Notes under the pieces: generated by a model
What the model was told of the DNA's origin: nothing
The model's input: the letters and a program-made list of their open reading frames with translations, nothing else
The model's database searches: none
Source: Candidatus Omnitrophota bacterium
GTDB taxonomy: Bacteria; Omnitrophota; Koll11; Gygaellales; Profunditerraquicolaceae
Length of the DNA: 21,860 nt
NCBI GenBank assembly: GCA_028717765.1
Contig: JAQUNE010000002.1
Coordinates: 1-21,860, forward strand
Direction: 5' to 3'
Program-made: the position numbers and the translations under genes
Part shown: in pieces, positions 7,204 to 14,921 of the stretch
How the letters are laid out: each line of letters opens with the position of its first letter
Numbering within the stretch: position 1 is the stretch's first letter

Positions 7204-9260
7204 TGCTTAACCCTATAGATGTGGATGGTTTGATTACTAAACACCGGGATAAAATTAAACAAATTTTGGCTTGCCCACTTATCTTCGACTGGAAAAAGTG
7301 TTCGCTTTGTTTGATGCAATGAATAGATAAACAAATAATCTGTTTTCCGCTGATAAAGATGGTTTAGCCACGCCGAGTAATCCTGCCTACCGCGGTAATT
7401 ATTCTCCTCTTCAAGATTTTTATGCAAGCTTTCAAAGTCATATCCCCAGGTATAATGTCCCAGGGGAAAATAATCTAGTTTTGCCGGATCAATAGCATTT
7501 ACTGATACATAATAGACATTATTTTTGAAATTGCTTCCATAAAGAGGAAAGGCAACCGGCCTGCCGGTATAAGCAATGTTTGCTCCCTGTGTGTTCTCAT
7601 TCAGCCACTCCCAGGCTCTGGTTGCATCCGGCCAAAACCCCGAATACTTCACCATCTTTTCATAACGGGAAAATTCGTTTTTCCGGTAGTCTTTCTCAAG
7701 AAAATATGAAACTAAAAAGATAAGGCAAAAAAGCAAGATAATTAGCGGCCTTATCAAAGCACGCAACTTAAATTTTCTTGAATAGCGAAAAATAAACGGC
7801 AAAATAATCAATAAAAAAGCGGTTAACCCTAAAGCACTGGCCAATTCCTGGCGCTTTGCGAGCTGAAAAGCTGACGAGACAACAGATACGGTAACTAAAG
7901 CCTTAATAACTTTGCTGGAAAAATTAAGCAGTTGCATCAAATAAAAAGCGAAGATTATTCCTAAAGCAAACAAGGCATATAAATATCTAGTGTTAGCCAA
8001 AGGAATAATAAACCTGTAGGCCAAATAAAGCAAAACCGGCAAGGTTAAGCAATAAAAAAGAAGAAAATCGACCCTTTTCTTCTTAATCAAAGTCATCGGT
8101 AAGGCCAAAAAGAATGACGGAAGGATAAAGAGTACAGCTTGGGCACCTAGCCCTTCGTGAAATAACAATTTTCCGAATGCGTAGTCCTTGGTTGTAAAAT
8201 GCGCTCGGTAAACACTATTATCCATCACACCTTTAAAAACTTTTTTTCCAAAAATAGCGAAATTTAAGGGATAAAATGGATTTGCCGTATCAAAGAAATT
8301 TCTAAGATAAGTAAAACTGCCTGTTACGATAATTGCAGAAAGACAGATAAGCAACGGCAAGAATATTTTTTTTTGAGTAAAACAAAGATAAAAAAAAGGA
8401 ATAATTAATAACGCGCCATAAACCAAGGCAATAGTCTTTGTTCCGATGAATAATCCCAGGCTTAAGCTAAAAATAAGTACATTTTGCCAGTTGAAACGGT
8501 TTTTTAAAACTAACAAGAAATTAAGGCAAATTAAAAAGAAAGCAGCAACCATGACATCAACGTAAGCAAAAGATAATTGCTTAAAAAAATTAGGAATTAA
8601 AAAAAACAGGCTGGCTGCATAAAATGCCAATTCTCGATTAGCCCCAAACTTTCTTGAAATAGCGAAAACGGCGAAAAATGCAGAAAGGAAAAATGGGAAT
8701 TGACCGATATCCGCAAAAAAAACATTCTTTAGCGGCAAGATCAGCCAAAGATAATAAAGGCTGCCGTTAATCGGGTAATATGTCGGGCTGGGGTCATCGG
8801 CAATAGTAATCGGGGTATCTAGATTGCCATGCTTAAGCCATTCTATGGGAAAAGTAAAATGATAATTCAGGGAATCCCAGCCAAATGGCGGATTAGCTAA
8901 ATTAATTATCAGTTTAACGCAGACAAAACCGGCAAGTATACAAGTGCTAAAAAATATCAGCTTATTCCCTAAAAGACCTCTTATTATATCTGCCTTTCCG
9001 GAGAAACTGAAAGATAACTTTTTATTAAAACTCAACCCCAAGACAATTAAGAAAAAAGCTAAATTCAAAAAAATAACATCCTGAAAAAAAAGCTTACCAG
9101 TAATTCCCAGTACTAATTCAGAAAAGATTATTTGGGAAAGGTAAAAAATAAATACCGCTAAAAAAGAATCAATTAAGCCAGCTGAAGTTTTTAAGATCTT
9201 AAAAACCAAAATCCATGCTGAAAGCAAAACGATCAAATTCATTAACAACAATAAAATCAT
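7200..9260 (-). CDS. Polytopic GT-C-type membrane glycosyltransferase
   Basis: Protein of 686 aa with about 12 hydrophobic segments up to roughly residue 525 and a soluble C-terminal domain of about 150 residues, probably periplasmic. The first long extracytoplasmic loop contains PPFGWDSLNYH (124-134), whose Asp129 matches the acidic residue GT-C enzymes (ArnT/PMT/GT39-like) place just after the first helix, and TYYPINGSL (160-168), another common element of that loop. GT-C enzymes take sugar from a polyprenyl-phosphate donor and add it on the periplasmic side, which fits the two adjacent GT2 genes. The ATG overlaps the DUF3108 gene stop (ATGA), and its TGA overlaps the next GT2 start. The family is recognised by topology and loop motifs only; substrate and acceptor are unknown. 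Confidence 0.75.
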   Translation of the reverse strand: MILLLLMNLIVLLSAWILVFKILKTSAGLIDSFLAVFIFYLSQIIFSELVLGITGKLFFQDVIFLNLAFFLIVLGLSFNKKLSFSFSGKADIIRGLLGNKLIFFSTCILAGFVCVKLIINLANPPFGWDSLNYHFTFPIEWLKHGNLDTPITIADDPSPTYYPINGSLYYLWLILPLKNVFFADIGQFPFFLSAFFAVFAISRKFGANRELAFYAASLFFLIPNFFKQLSFAYVDVMVAAFFLICLNFLLVLKNRFNWQNVLIFSLSLGLFIGTKTIALVYGALLIIPFFYLCFTQKKIFLPLLICLSAIIVTGSFTYLRNFFDTANPFYPLNFAIFGKKVFKGVMDNSVYRAHFTTKDYAFGKLLFHEGLGAQAVLFILPSFFLALPMTLIKKKRVDFLLFYCLTLPVLLYLAYRFIIPLANTRYLYALFALGIIFAFYLMQLLNFSSKVIKALVTVSVVSSAFQLAKRQELASALGLTAFLLIILPFIFRYSRKFKLRALIRPLIILLFCLIFLVSYFLEKDYRKNEFSRYEKMVKYSGFWPDATRAWEWLNENTQGANIAYTGRPVAFPLYGSNFKNNVYYVSVNAIDPAKLDYFPLGHYTWGYDFESLHKNLEEENNYRGRQDYSAWLNHLYQRKTDYLFIYSLHQTKRTLFPVEDKWASQNLFNFIPVFSNQTIHIYRVKQ

Positions 9261-10021
9261 TTTATATCGATAAGCTTGGCATTTATTAGCAGTCCGCTGG
9301 AAAAAATCTTAACCAAAATAGGTATATTTTCTTTATCTTTTAATAAAACTATCCTAATGATCGTCCTGTGATAGGGATTTTTATTGCGCCTCTTGATATC
9401 CCCGTCCAAAATAAAAAGCTGATATTTTTTATCGTCCAGAGTAATTTCTTTAGGCGATACTTTTGCACTCAACAAATAATTCTTTTGGTTAGTATTGATA
9501 TTCATCTCGAATGAGCTAATTTGATCAAAATTCATCTTCCTAATATTAAACATCGCAGAAAGCGGATCCTGGGTATCGGGCAATATATCGCGGCTGACTC
9601 CGGAGATGGTCATCAGCTTTTGCTTCTGATCATAATTTATCTCCTTCTGGATATCTTTTTTCCCAGAAATCTGGAGTTTTTGCTTAAAAAATACAGGGTT
9701 ATTGCTCTGCGGGTCTAAATAAGAATCCAAGAGCGCGCTAGCAGAGAAAAATTTTGAAATAATTTTTGCGGTTTCGGCGCGCGCTGTAAGATGATAGACT
9801 TTTTTATTTTGGAATAATTCTTCGTCCATTTTATCAAAGACAGCATCTCCTGCGGGAAATACGCTAAAAAGATTTATCTTGTAAGCCAAGGTAGCGTTAC
9901 TTTTAATCCCGGTATCGGAAATTAAATGAGAAATAATCAATACCGGATTATTGTTATTCTGATAATTGGCAATGGTAATAAATACCGCCAAAATGGCTAG
10001 GATCAGCCAAAGTTTTTTCAT
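9257..10021 (-). CDS. DUF3108 domain envelope protein
   Basis: Protein of 254 aa with a hydrophobic N-terminal segment at about 4-18 (signal anchor or signal peptide), followed by a beta-rich extracytoplasmic domain. Features matching DUF3108 as I know it: an early strand ending FSVFPAGDAVF (52-62), a middle region with NYDQKQKLMTI, then LPDTQDPLSAMFNIRKM (147-163), and a final strand region ending NIPILVKIF. DUF3108 proteins are predicted periplasmic or outer-membrane-associated beta proteins of unknown function. The ATG has AAGGAG seven bases upstream and lies 15 bp after the DUF5989 stop. The end overlaps the GT-C gene by 4 nt. Its place directly after the SxtJ/DUF5989 pair suggests it belongs to the same envelope process, but that is inference. 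Confidence 0.72.
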   Translation of the reverse strand: MKKLWLILAILAVFITIANYQNNNNPVLIISHLISDTGIKSNATLAYKINLFSVFPAGDAVFDKMDEELFQNKKVYHLTARAETAKIISKFFSASALLDSYLDPQSNNPVFFKQKLQISGKKDIQKEINYDQKQKLMTISGVSRDILPDTQDPLSAMFNIRKMNFDQISSFEMNINTNQKNYLLSAKVSPKEITLDDKKYQLFILDGDIKRRNKNPYHRTIIRIVLLKDKENIPILVKIFSSGLLINAKLIDIK

Positions 10022-10036
10022 TCCTTAACTCCTTCG

Positions 10037-10195
10037 CTAAAATAAAGTATAGATGAAAGGTGCCACCGCTGATGATTGGGTAAAAAAGATCAAGATCCCC
10101 AATATTAGAAGCATGATAATAATCGGAGCGAGCCACCATTTTTTTCGTTCCTTTAAAAATGCCCAAAATTCCTTGACTATACTTAACTTCCCCAT
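10037..10195 (-). CDS. DUF5989-family 52-aa single-pass membrane protein
   Basis: A short gene visible by translating the minus strand between SxtJ and DUF3108. The protein is 52 aa: a charged N-terminal helix (FWAFLKERKKWW, 10-21), one hydrophobic helix (about residues 22-38), then SSAVAPFIYTLF at the C-terminus (41-52). This layout, with WAFLKERKKWWL and a terminal VAPFIYTLF, matches what I know as DUF5989, small proteins encoded beside SxtJ and NodU/CmcH carbamoyltransferases. The function is unknown. The basic-aromatic N-terminus is probably cytoplasmic and could be a docking site. The start is well defined by a GGGAGG ribosome site six bases from the ATG. The stop is TAG at 10039-10037. 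Gaps are 20 bp upstream and 15 bp downstream. Confidence 0.9.
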   Translation of the reverse strand: MGKLSIVKEFWAFLKERKKWWLAPIIIMLLILGILIFFTQSSAVAPFIYTLF

Positions 10196-10201
10196 AAGTA
10201 T

Positions 10202-10207
10202 CCTCCC
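10202..10207 (-). promoter_or_regulatory. Strong Shine-Dalgarno site of the DUF5989 gene
   Basis: GGGAGG on the minus strand, six bases before the ATG at 10195-10193. It is one of the best ribosome binding sites in the window. It supports the 52-codon gene as genuinely translated rather than a chance open frame. Confidence 0.75.
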
Positions 10208-10215
10208 TCTTGCCT

Positions 10216-10614
10216 TTAAAATTGCCTTTCGTAATCTTTAGCAGCTACGGCATTTTCTCTTTGATGCCAGTAACTAGTACACTGCCGATCAATCCTTCTT
10301 TCCAATATATCTTTACCGAATAACTTTAAGATTAAAGATATCGGGGTAAAAACCAGATAGAATATAATTAATAAAAGCAACCTTGTATTCACCCAGCTTA
10401 AGATAAAAGCAAAGCGCATCCAGAGAATATATATAGGTTTTAGTATGGCAGGAGAAACAACCGCCGAAATAAAGAACCCAAGTGAAATAAATAAAAAAGG
10501 TAAGTTGAGATGCCTATGTTTGAGAAAGATCAAGGCAACTATTACTAAAAAAGCTACCCCCATGGTGATTGCGAATTTCTTAAGATTACTAAAGCTTAAA
10601 TTTAATTTTTCCAT
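10216..10614 (-). CDS. SxtJ-family membrane protein
   Basis: Protein of 132 aa with three to four hydrophobic segments (about 12-30, 36-57, 68-90, with LLLLIIFYLVFTPISLILKLFGK at 79-101 in that last part). ILWMRFAFILSWVNTRLLL, FTPISLILKLFGKD and the C-terminal region with YWHQRE and the ending YERQF match SxtJ-family proteins. These were named from saxitoxin clusters and commonly sit beside NodU/CmcH carbamoyltransferases. The function is unknown. The ATG follows the carbamoyltransferase stop by only 3 bp (TAA CCT ATG), so translation is probably coupled. The DUF5989 gene follows after 20 bp. The arrangement suggests the three proteins work together, perhaps placing the carbamoyltransferase at the inner membrane; this is inference. 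Confidence 0.85.
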   Translation of the reverse strand: MEKLNLSFSNLKKFAITMGVAFLVIVALIFLKHRHLNLPFLFISLGFFISAVVSPAILKPIYILWMRFAFILSWVNTRLLLLIIFYLVFTPISLILKLFGKDILERRIDRQCTSYWHQRENAVAAKDYERQF

Positions 10615-10617
10615 AGG

Positions 10618-12435
10618 TTAATCCAATTCAAAGACTTTTTGCCACTTGATATCATTCTCTAATGGCTTTTGTTGTTTTTTATCCAATAAAAAAGATCCCA
10701 TCACCAGATAATCCATCTCTGTGCGCATAAAACACCTAAAAGCATCCTCAGGGCTTAATACCAGGGGTTCACCTCTGACATTAAAAGAAGTATTGATAAT
10801 TACCGGGCAGCCGGTTTTCTTATAAAAGGCATTGATTAAATCATAATAAAGCGGATTATCCTCTTTTTTAATTGTCTGGACTCTCGCCGAGTAATCTACA
10901 TGGGTAACCGCAGGAATCAAAGAACGCTTAATTTTTAATTTGTCAAACCCCTGCTGGCTGCCGGTATTTCTGAATTCTAATCTTTTATTATTTTTAACCG
11001 GAGCGACTAAAAGCATATAAGGGCTCTCGTGATTTAAATCGAACCATTCACAGGCACATTCATTTAATACGGTTGGCGCAAAGGGACGGAAAGATTCCCG
11101 GTATTTGATTTTTAGGTTCATTTTTGACTGCATTTCGCAGTTGCGCGAATCTCCGATAATGCTCCTTGCCCCTAAAGCCCTCGGGCCGAATTCCATCCGC
11201 TCCTGGAACCAACCAATAACATTACCAGAAATCATCAAATCTGAAACTATTTCCACAATTTCCGAAGGAGATAATTTTTTAAAGGGCACGCCTTCCTTAG
11301 AAAGAAACTCCCCTATCGCCTGATCAGTATAGCTAGGCCCTAAAAGTGAAGCTTTTTGCTGATCCCTTCTACCGCTAATCAAACGCTGATTATTTAAATA
11401 TTTATACCAAACTAAGAGTGCTGCCCCAATTGCCCCGCCCGCATCACCGCTTGCCGGCTGTATCCAAATTTCTTTGAAAGGGCCCTCGCGCAAAATTTTT
11501 CCGTTACCCACACAATTTAAAGCTACTCCCCCGGCAAGGCAAAGCTTATCCTGTCCGGTAATTTTATGCACGTGCCTAGTAATCCTTAACATAATTTCTT
11601 CGGTTACCTTTTGAATAGAAGCGGCAACATCCATATATTTTTGCTCAATTTTAGTTTCGGGTTTTCTTGCGGGGACGCCAAATAATTTATCAAAATTTTT
11701 ATTCGTCATTCTTAGGCTGTTACAATACCCGAAATAACGCATATTCAACCTAAAAGAACCATCTTCCTTCAAGTCGATTAAATTATCCAGGATTAAATCT
11801 GTATACTTGGGTTCTCCATAAGGAGCTAATCCCATCAGTTTATATTCACCGGAATTAACCTTAAAACCGGTATAATAAGTGAATGCAGAATATAATAGCC
11901 CTAAAGAATGCGGGAACTTTAAATAGTGGCTAATTTCTAACTTATTATCTTTACCCGTGCCAAAACTTGTAGTTTCCCATTCTCCAACGCCATCCATAGT
12001 TAAAAATGCCGCTTCCTGAAAAGGTGACGGATAGAACGCACTGGCGGCATGGGATTCATGATGCCCGGAAAAAAGGATTTTCCCCGAATAATCCAATTCT
12101 TTTCGGATGATTTCTGGAATCCAGAGTTTTTGTTTTAACCATAAAGGCATTGCCTGGATAAATTGGCTGATGCCGGAAGGCGCATAGCTAAGCGAAGTCT
12201 CTAGGATGCGTTCAAATTTAACCATAGGTTTATCGTAAAACACAACATAATCGAGCTCTTTTGCGCTAATTCCAGCGTAACCCAAACCCCAATTAATGGC
12301 ATTTATGGGAAAATTAAAATCATGCTTCTTACGCGTAAAACGCTCTTCTTGCGCGGCGGCAACGATCTCTCCATCGCGCACAATACAAGCCGCGCTGTCA
12401 TGATAAAAACAGGAAATCCCTAAAATATTTGCCAT
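10618..12435 (-). CDS. NodU/CmcH-family O-carbamoyltransferase
   Basis: Protein of 605 aa that should transfer a carbamoyl group from carbamoyl phosphate, through a carbamoyl-adenylate, to a sugar hydroxyl (as NodU, CmcH, TobZ). The N-terminal Kae1-like domain shows NILGISCFYHDSA (3-15), EERFTRKKHD (30-39), GHHESHAASAF (124-134; His126/His130-type metal ligands), MDGVGEW (147-153), AGGVALNC (301-308) and PASGDAGGAIGAA (327-339). The C-terminal YrdC-like carbamoyl-phosphate domain shows QERMEFGPRALG (411-422) and NTSFNVRGEP (548-557). Length is normal for the family. I chose the ATG at 12435: the frame also extends to a GTG at 12450, but the AGGAG site lies between the two and the family N-terminus starts at MANILGIS. 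It has its own upstream promoter candidate and heads the carbamoyltransferase-SxtJ-DUF5989 set. Confidence 0.95.
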   Translation of the reverse strand: MANILGISCFYHDSAACIVRDGEIVAAAQEERFTRKKHDFNFPINAINWGLGYAGISAKELDYVVFYDKPMVKFERILETSLSYAPSGISQFIQAMPLWLKQKLWIPEIIRKELDYSGKILFSGHHESHAASAFYPSPFQEAAFLTMDGVGEWETTSFGTGKDNKLEISHYLKFPHSLGLLYSAFTYYTGFKVNSGEYKLMGLAPYGEPKYTDLILDNLIDLKEDGSFRLNMRYFGYCNSLRMTNKNFDKLFGVPARKPETKIEQKYMDVAASIQKVTEEIMLRITRHVHKITGQDKLCLAGGVALNCVGNGKILREGPFKEIWIQPASGDAGGAIGAALLVWYKYLNNQRLISGRRDQQKASLLGPSYTDQAIGEFLSKEGVPFKKLSPSEIVEIVSDLMISGNVIGWFQERMEFGPRALGARSIIGDSRNCEMQSKMNLKIKYRESFRPFAPTVLNECACEWFDLNHESPYMLLVAPVKNNKRLEFRNTGSQQGFDKLKIKRSLIPAVTHVDYSARVQTIKKEDNPLYYDLINAFYKKTGCPVIINTSFNVRGEPLVLSPEDAFRCFMRTEMDYLVMGSFLLDKKQQKPLENDIKWQKVFELD

Positions 12436-12439
12436 TTTT

Positions 12440-12444
12440 CTCCT
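12440..12444 (-). promoter_or_regulatory. Shine-Dalgarno site deciding the carbamoyltransferase start
   Basis: AGGAG on the minus strand, four bases before the ATG at 12435. Because it lies downstream of the alternative in-frame GTG at 12450, it argues for the shorter, family-typical N-terminus. Confidence 0.65.
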
Positions 12445-12478
12445 AAGCACAATACATTTCTCACTAAATTAATCTAAT

Positions 12479-12507
12479 ATTATACCATTCTTCCTTAAAA
12501 ATATCGA
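12479..12507 (-). promoter_or_regulatory. Candidate sigma-70-type promoter before the carbamoyltransferase gene
   Basis: On the minus strand TCGATA (12507-12502, 4 of 6 matches to TTGACA), a 17-bp spacer and a perfect TATAAT (12484-12479) lie in the only sizeable intergenic gap. Transcription would begin near 12472, giving a leader of about 36 nt before the ATG. The gap is very AT-rich, so a chance match is possible. If real, it would let the decoration genes be transcribed apart from the upstream genes. Confidence 0.4.
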
Positions 12508-12518
12508 AAAAATAATTA

Positions 12519-13769
12519 CTAAATTATTTGCAATGAAGGTAATGGAAAAAATAATTTCCCCCCTGAACTCAAATAGTCTTTCTCCCTGGTAATGATATTT
12601 TCTTTGAAATGCCAGGGTAAAACCATGAAATAATCTGGCTTTTTAGCCTTGGCTTGCGCTTCAGAAATAACTGGGATCATGGTTCCGGGAGTAAAACATC
12701 CAAACTTATCTTTATTCACTTCGGCAATAAAAGGTATATCCTCTTTTTTCAGGTTACAAAATTGTAAAATTACATTCCCTTTGGTTGAGGCGCCATACCC
12801 AAAAATCTTTTTTCCAGAAGCATTTATCTTGCGAATTGATTTTACTAATTCCTCCTTATGCTTAAAAACACGCTCTGAGAATTCTTTATAAGGCCCCATA
12901 ATTTCTAACCCTTTATCGGACTCCTCGACTAAAACCTTCCCGACGGTTTCTTCTATTGCTCGATAAGCTGAATTTTTCTTTGCCACCGTCACGGAAAAAC
13001 TCCCCCCATTAATATTATTCATCTCCAAATCGATAATCTTAAGCCCGTTTTTTTCTACCATCCATTGAATCTGCTTAAGGGCATAATATTCCAAATGCTC
13101 ATGGCAAACCGTATCATAAGCATTTGCTTCCAGCATACTCGGTAAATAAGACTGTTCAAAGATCCAGATGCCATCATCGCTTAAGACTTCGCTGATTTGG
13201 CGCATAAAGTCCATGGGTGACTCTAAATCATAAAACATGGCAATAGAAGTAATTACCTTGGCTTTCTTCCCGGGAAAATTTTTTCTTAAGGACCGTTCAG
13301 AAAAAAAATCAGGAATTAATTGAATGTAACTAGGGTAGTATTCTTTAAATTTCTTCCCGGAGGGGTCAAACCCAACAAGGAGTAATTCCTTATTTGCATA
13401 AGCCTGTAAAAGAGTACTATCATTACTGCCTATATCAATCACTAGATCAGCGCGGGCTAAATCGGAAATTTTTTCGATCTTTTTTACTTTTTTTTGCAGA
13501 TGTTCTACCATCGACCTATTCAGCCCTGAACGATAACCGTAATTATCTCCATAAAGCTCTGATAAATCATAAGAATGCCTTAGCTGAACCAGGCCGCATG
13601 AATTCATGCCTTTGCCTGACTTACACTTTACAAGCTCAAGCGGGCCAGAAGTAATTACTTCGTCCTTTTTCCTGGGGAATACCCCTGTCAATGCCTGAAT
13701 GCCTAAATTAAGTATCGGCACGAGCTCAGCATTACCGCATATTCGGCATTTTTTGATTTCAGAATACAT
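12519..13769 (-). CDS. NovU/TylCIII-type sugar C-methyltransferase
   Basis: SAM-dependent methyltransferase of 416 aa with the three-part layout of NDP-hexose C-methyltransferases. The N-terminal zinc-binding domain has Cys8, Cys11, Cys49 and Cys58. The Rossmann domain has DIGSNDSTLL at 112-121 and EQSYLP at 205-210. CHEHLEYYA at 222-230 contains the region of the catalytic Tyr/His pair known from TcaB9-like enzymes. The C-terminal domain has GYGASTKGN at 324-332. Characterised members add a methyl to C3 of a 4-keto-sugar nucleotide, giving a branched sugar. Here the 4-keto substrate could come from Gmd, which is inference. It starts 13 bp after the SGNH gene stop with a GAGG site, and ends with tandem stops TAG TAA. 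An 83-bp gap to the carbamoyltransferase follows. Confidence 0.88.
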   Translation of the reverse strand: MYSEIKKCRICGNAELVPILNLGIQALTGVFPRKKDEVITSGPLELVKCKSGKGMNSCGLVQLRHSYDLSELYGDNYGYRSGLNRSMVEHLQKKVKKIEKISDLARADLVIDIGSNDSTLLQAYANKELLLVGFDPSGKKFKEYYPSYIQLIPDFFSERSLRKNFPGKKAKVITSIAMFYDLESPMDFMRQISEVLSDDGIWIFEQSYLPSMLEANAYDTVCHEHLEYYALKQIQWMVEKNGLKIIDLEMNNINGGSFSVTVAKKNSAYRAIEETVGKVLVEESDKGLEIMGPYKEFSERVFKHKEELVKSIRKINASGKKIFGYGASTKGNVILQFCNLKKEDIPFIAEVNKDKFGCFTPGTMIPVISEAQAKAKKPDYFMVLPWHFKENIITREKDYLSSGGKLFFPLPSLQII

Positions 13770-13782
13770 TTATTGATCTACC

Positions 13783-14913
13783 TCATTCTTTAACTATATT
13801 ATTTGACAGCAAAAACTCTTTGATGTCACCAGCAACGATCTCCTGGCCGAGTTCCGTAAAATGACAATGATCATAATAGATCTTTTCATCTTTGTGCTTC
13901 TTGAGCGCATCAAAAATATCGAGAAAATAAATATTGTTTTCTTTACATAATTGTTTCATAAATTTCTGAGGTTCAAGTAAATCGATTTTTCCGGGATTTT
14001 TCGCATAAAGTTGGACATCCAAGGGAAAACATAAAAAAACTAATTTAAAATTATATATCTTTGAAAGGTTATTCACCTCTTTAAGGTATTTTTCAGTGTT
14101 CATTTTTCCGGATTCTAACCATGCTGACCCCCAATCACGGTCAGCTGCAGTAATAAGCTTCTCTAAGGCAGCAGGATCATTTTTCCAGTTGGTATCCTTA
14201 TGCAGGTCCATCCATCTTTCTCTTCCTTTTTCCCAATGTTTATACTGCATTTTAATCGCTACCTTTGTAACATAAAGATTGAGCCATTTTACAAAAGAGC
14301 TTTTTTCCAGTAGATATTTTAATACAGTCCCGCCATAAAAATTCTTCGGACGGGCGAAATCTCTTCCGTCATTTAGATAATAACCTACAATGATAATATC
14401 AGGATGAAAATTCACTATCTTCTTTTTTATATAAAAATATTCCTGGGCCAAACAATAATCGGAAACACCTGCATTTATTACTTCAAACTTTTTTGCATTA
14501 CTTTGCGAATTTAACATACGCTCCAATACTTTGGGCGATGTTTGATCATTATTTACCCCCACTCCTTCGACAATCGAGTCCCCTACAACCGCTATCCGGA
14601 TAGTATTTGGCGGTTTTACTAAGCTAAACTCCCTATCTTTAAAACTTTGTTGACTAACAGTAAGGGTAACTAGTTTGCCAAATTTATTATCAATGGTTTT
14701 ATAACCCGGCCTCCAGTCCCAACCAAAGGTATAGTCTGTTTGAAACCTATTAGTTTGCTCAAATTTGGTAATAAAATAATCCTCTGGATAAAAAGCTAAA
14801 ACTATTCTCCCGATACATTCTAAGAGAATACAAATAAAAACAAACAATATTCCTAAAAAAAATAATTGTTTTAAAAAACCTGGCTGATTCACCTTGCTCG
14901 CACTTTTATTCAT
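13783..14913 (-). CDS. Membrane-anchored SGNH/GDSL-family hydrolase or acyltransferase
   Basis: Protein of 376 aa. One N-terminal membrane helix at about 15-40 places the rest outside the cytoplasm. SGNH blocks in order: GDSIVEGVG at 111-119 (nucleophile Ser113), Gly149 in NAGVSDY (147-153), GYYLND at 177-182 (Asn181), and DHCH at 348-351 (Asp348-His351, the catalytic DxxH pair) followed by FTELG. All catalytic residues are present. Such anchored SGNH proteins in glycan clusters either remove or transfer acyl groups on the polymer; which one cannot be told. The ATG has a perfect AGGAGG four bases upstream that overlaps the preceding gene's stop. It neighbours the C-methyltransferase and carbamoyltransferase, consistent with a role in glycan decoration. 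Confidence 0.87.
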   Translation of the reverse strand: MNKSASKVNQPGFLKQLFFLGILFVFICILLECIGRIVLAFYPEDYFITKFEQTNRFQTDYTFGWDWRPGYKTIDNKFGKLVTLTVSQQSFKDREFSLVKPPNTIRIAVVGDSIVEGVGVNNDQTSPKVLERMLNSQSNAKKFEVINAGVSDYCLAQEYFYIKKKIVNFHPDIIIVGYYLNDGRDFARPKNFYGGTVLKYLLEKSSFVKWLNLYVTKVAIKMQYKHWEKGRERWMDLHKDTNWKNDPAALEKLITAADRDWGSAWLESGKMNTEKYLKEVNNLSKIYNFKLVFLCFPLDVQLYAKNPGKIDLLEPQKFMKQLCKENNIYFLDIFDALKKHKDEKIYYDHCHFTELGQEIVAGDIKEFLLSNNIVKE

Positions 14914-14921
14914 TTTTCCTC

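Noticed and set aside
9954..10166. 70-codon minus-strand frame overlapping the DUF5989 region
   Set aside because: It runs in another frame through the DUF5989 gene and into the DUF3108 start, with no family features. The 52-aa frame has the ribosome site and family-like sequence.
12436..12450. Extension of the carbamoyltransferase to a GTG start at 12450
   Set aside because: The ribosome site AGGAG lies downstream of this GTG and directly before the ATG at 12435. Family members begin at MANILGIS-like sequence.
12507..12529. Inverted repeat AAATAATT-TAGT-AATTATTT followed by TTT on the minus strand at the end of the C-methyltransferase gene, terminator-like
   Set aside because: The 8-bp stem is entirely A-T and the T run is short, so it would be too weak for a classical intrinsic terminator. 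It overlaps the stop codon and is easily explained by AT-rich sequence.
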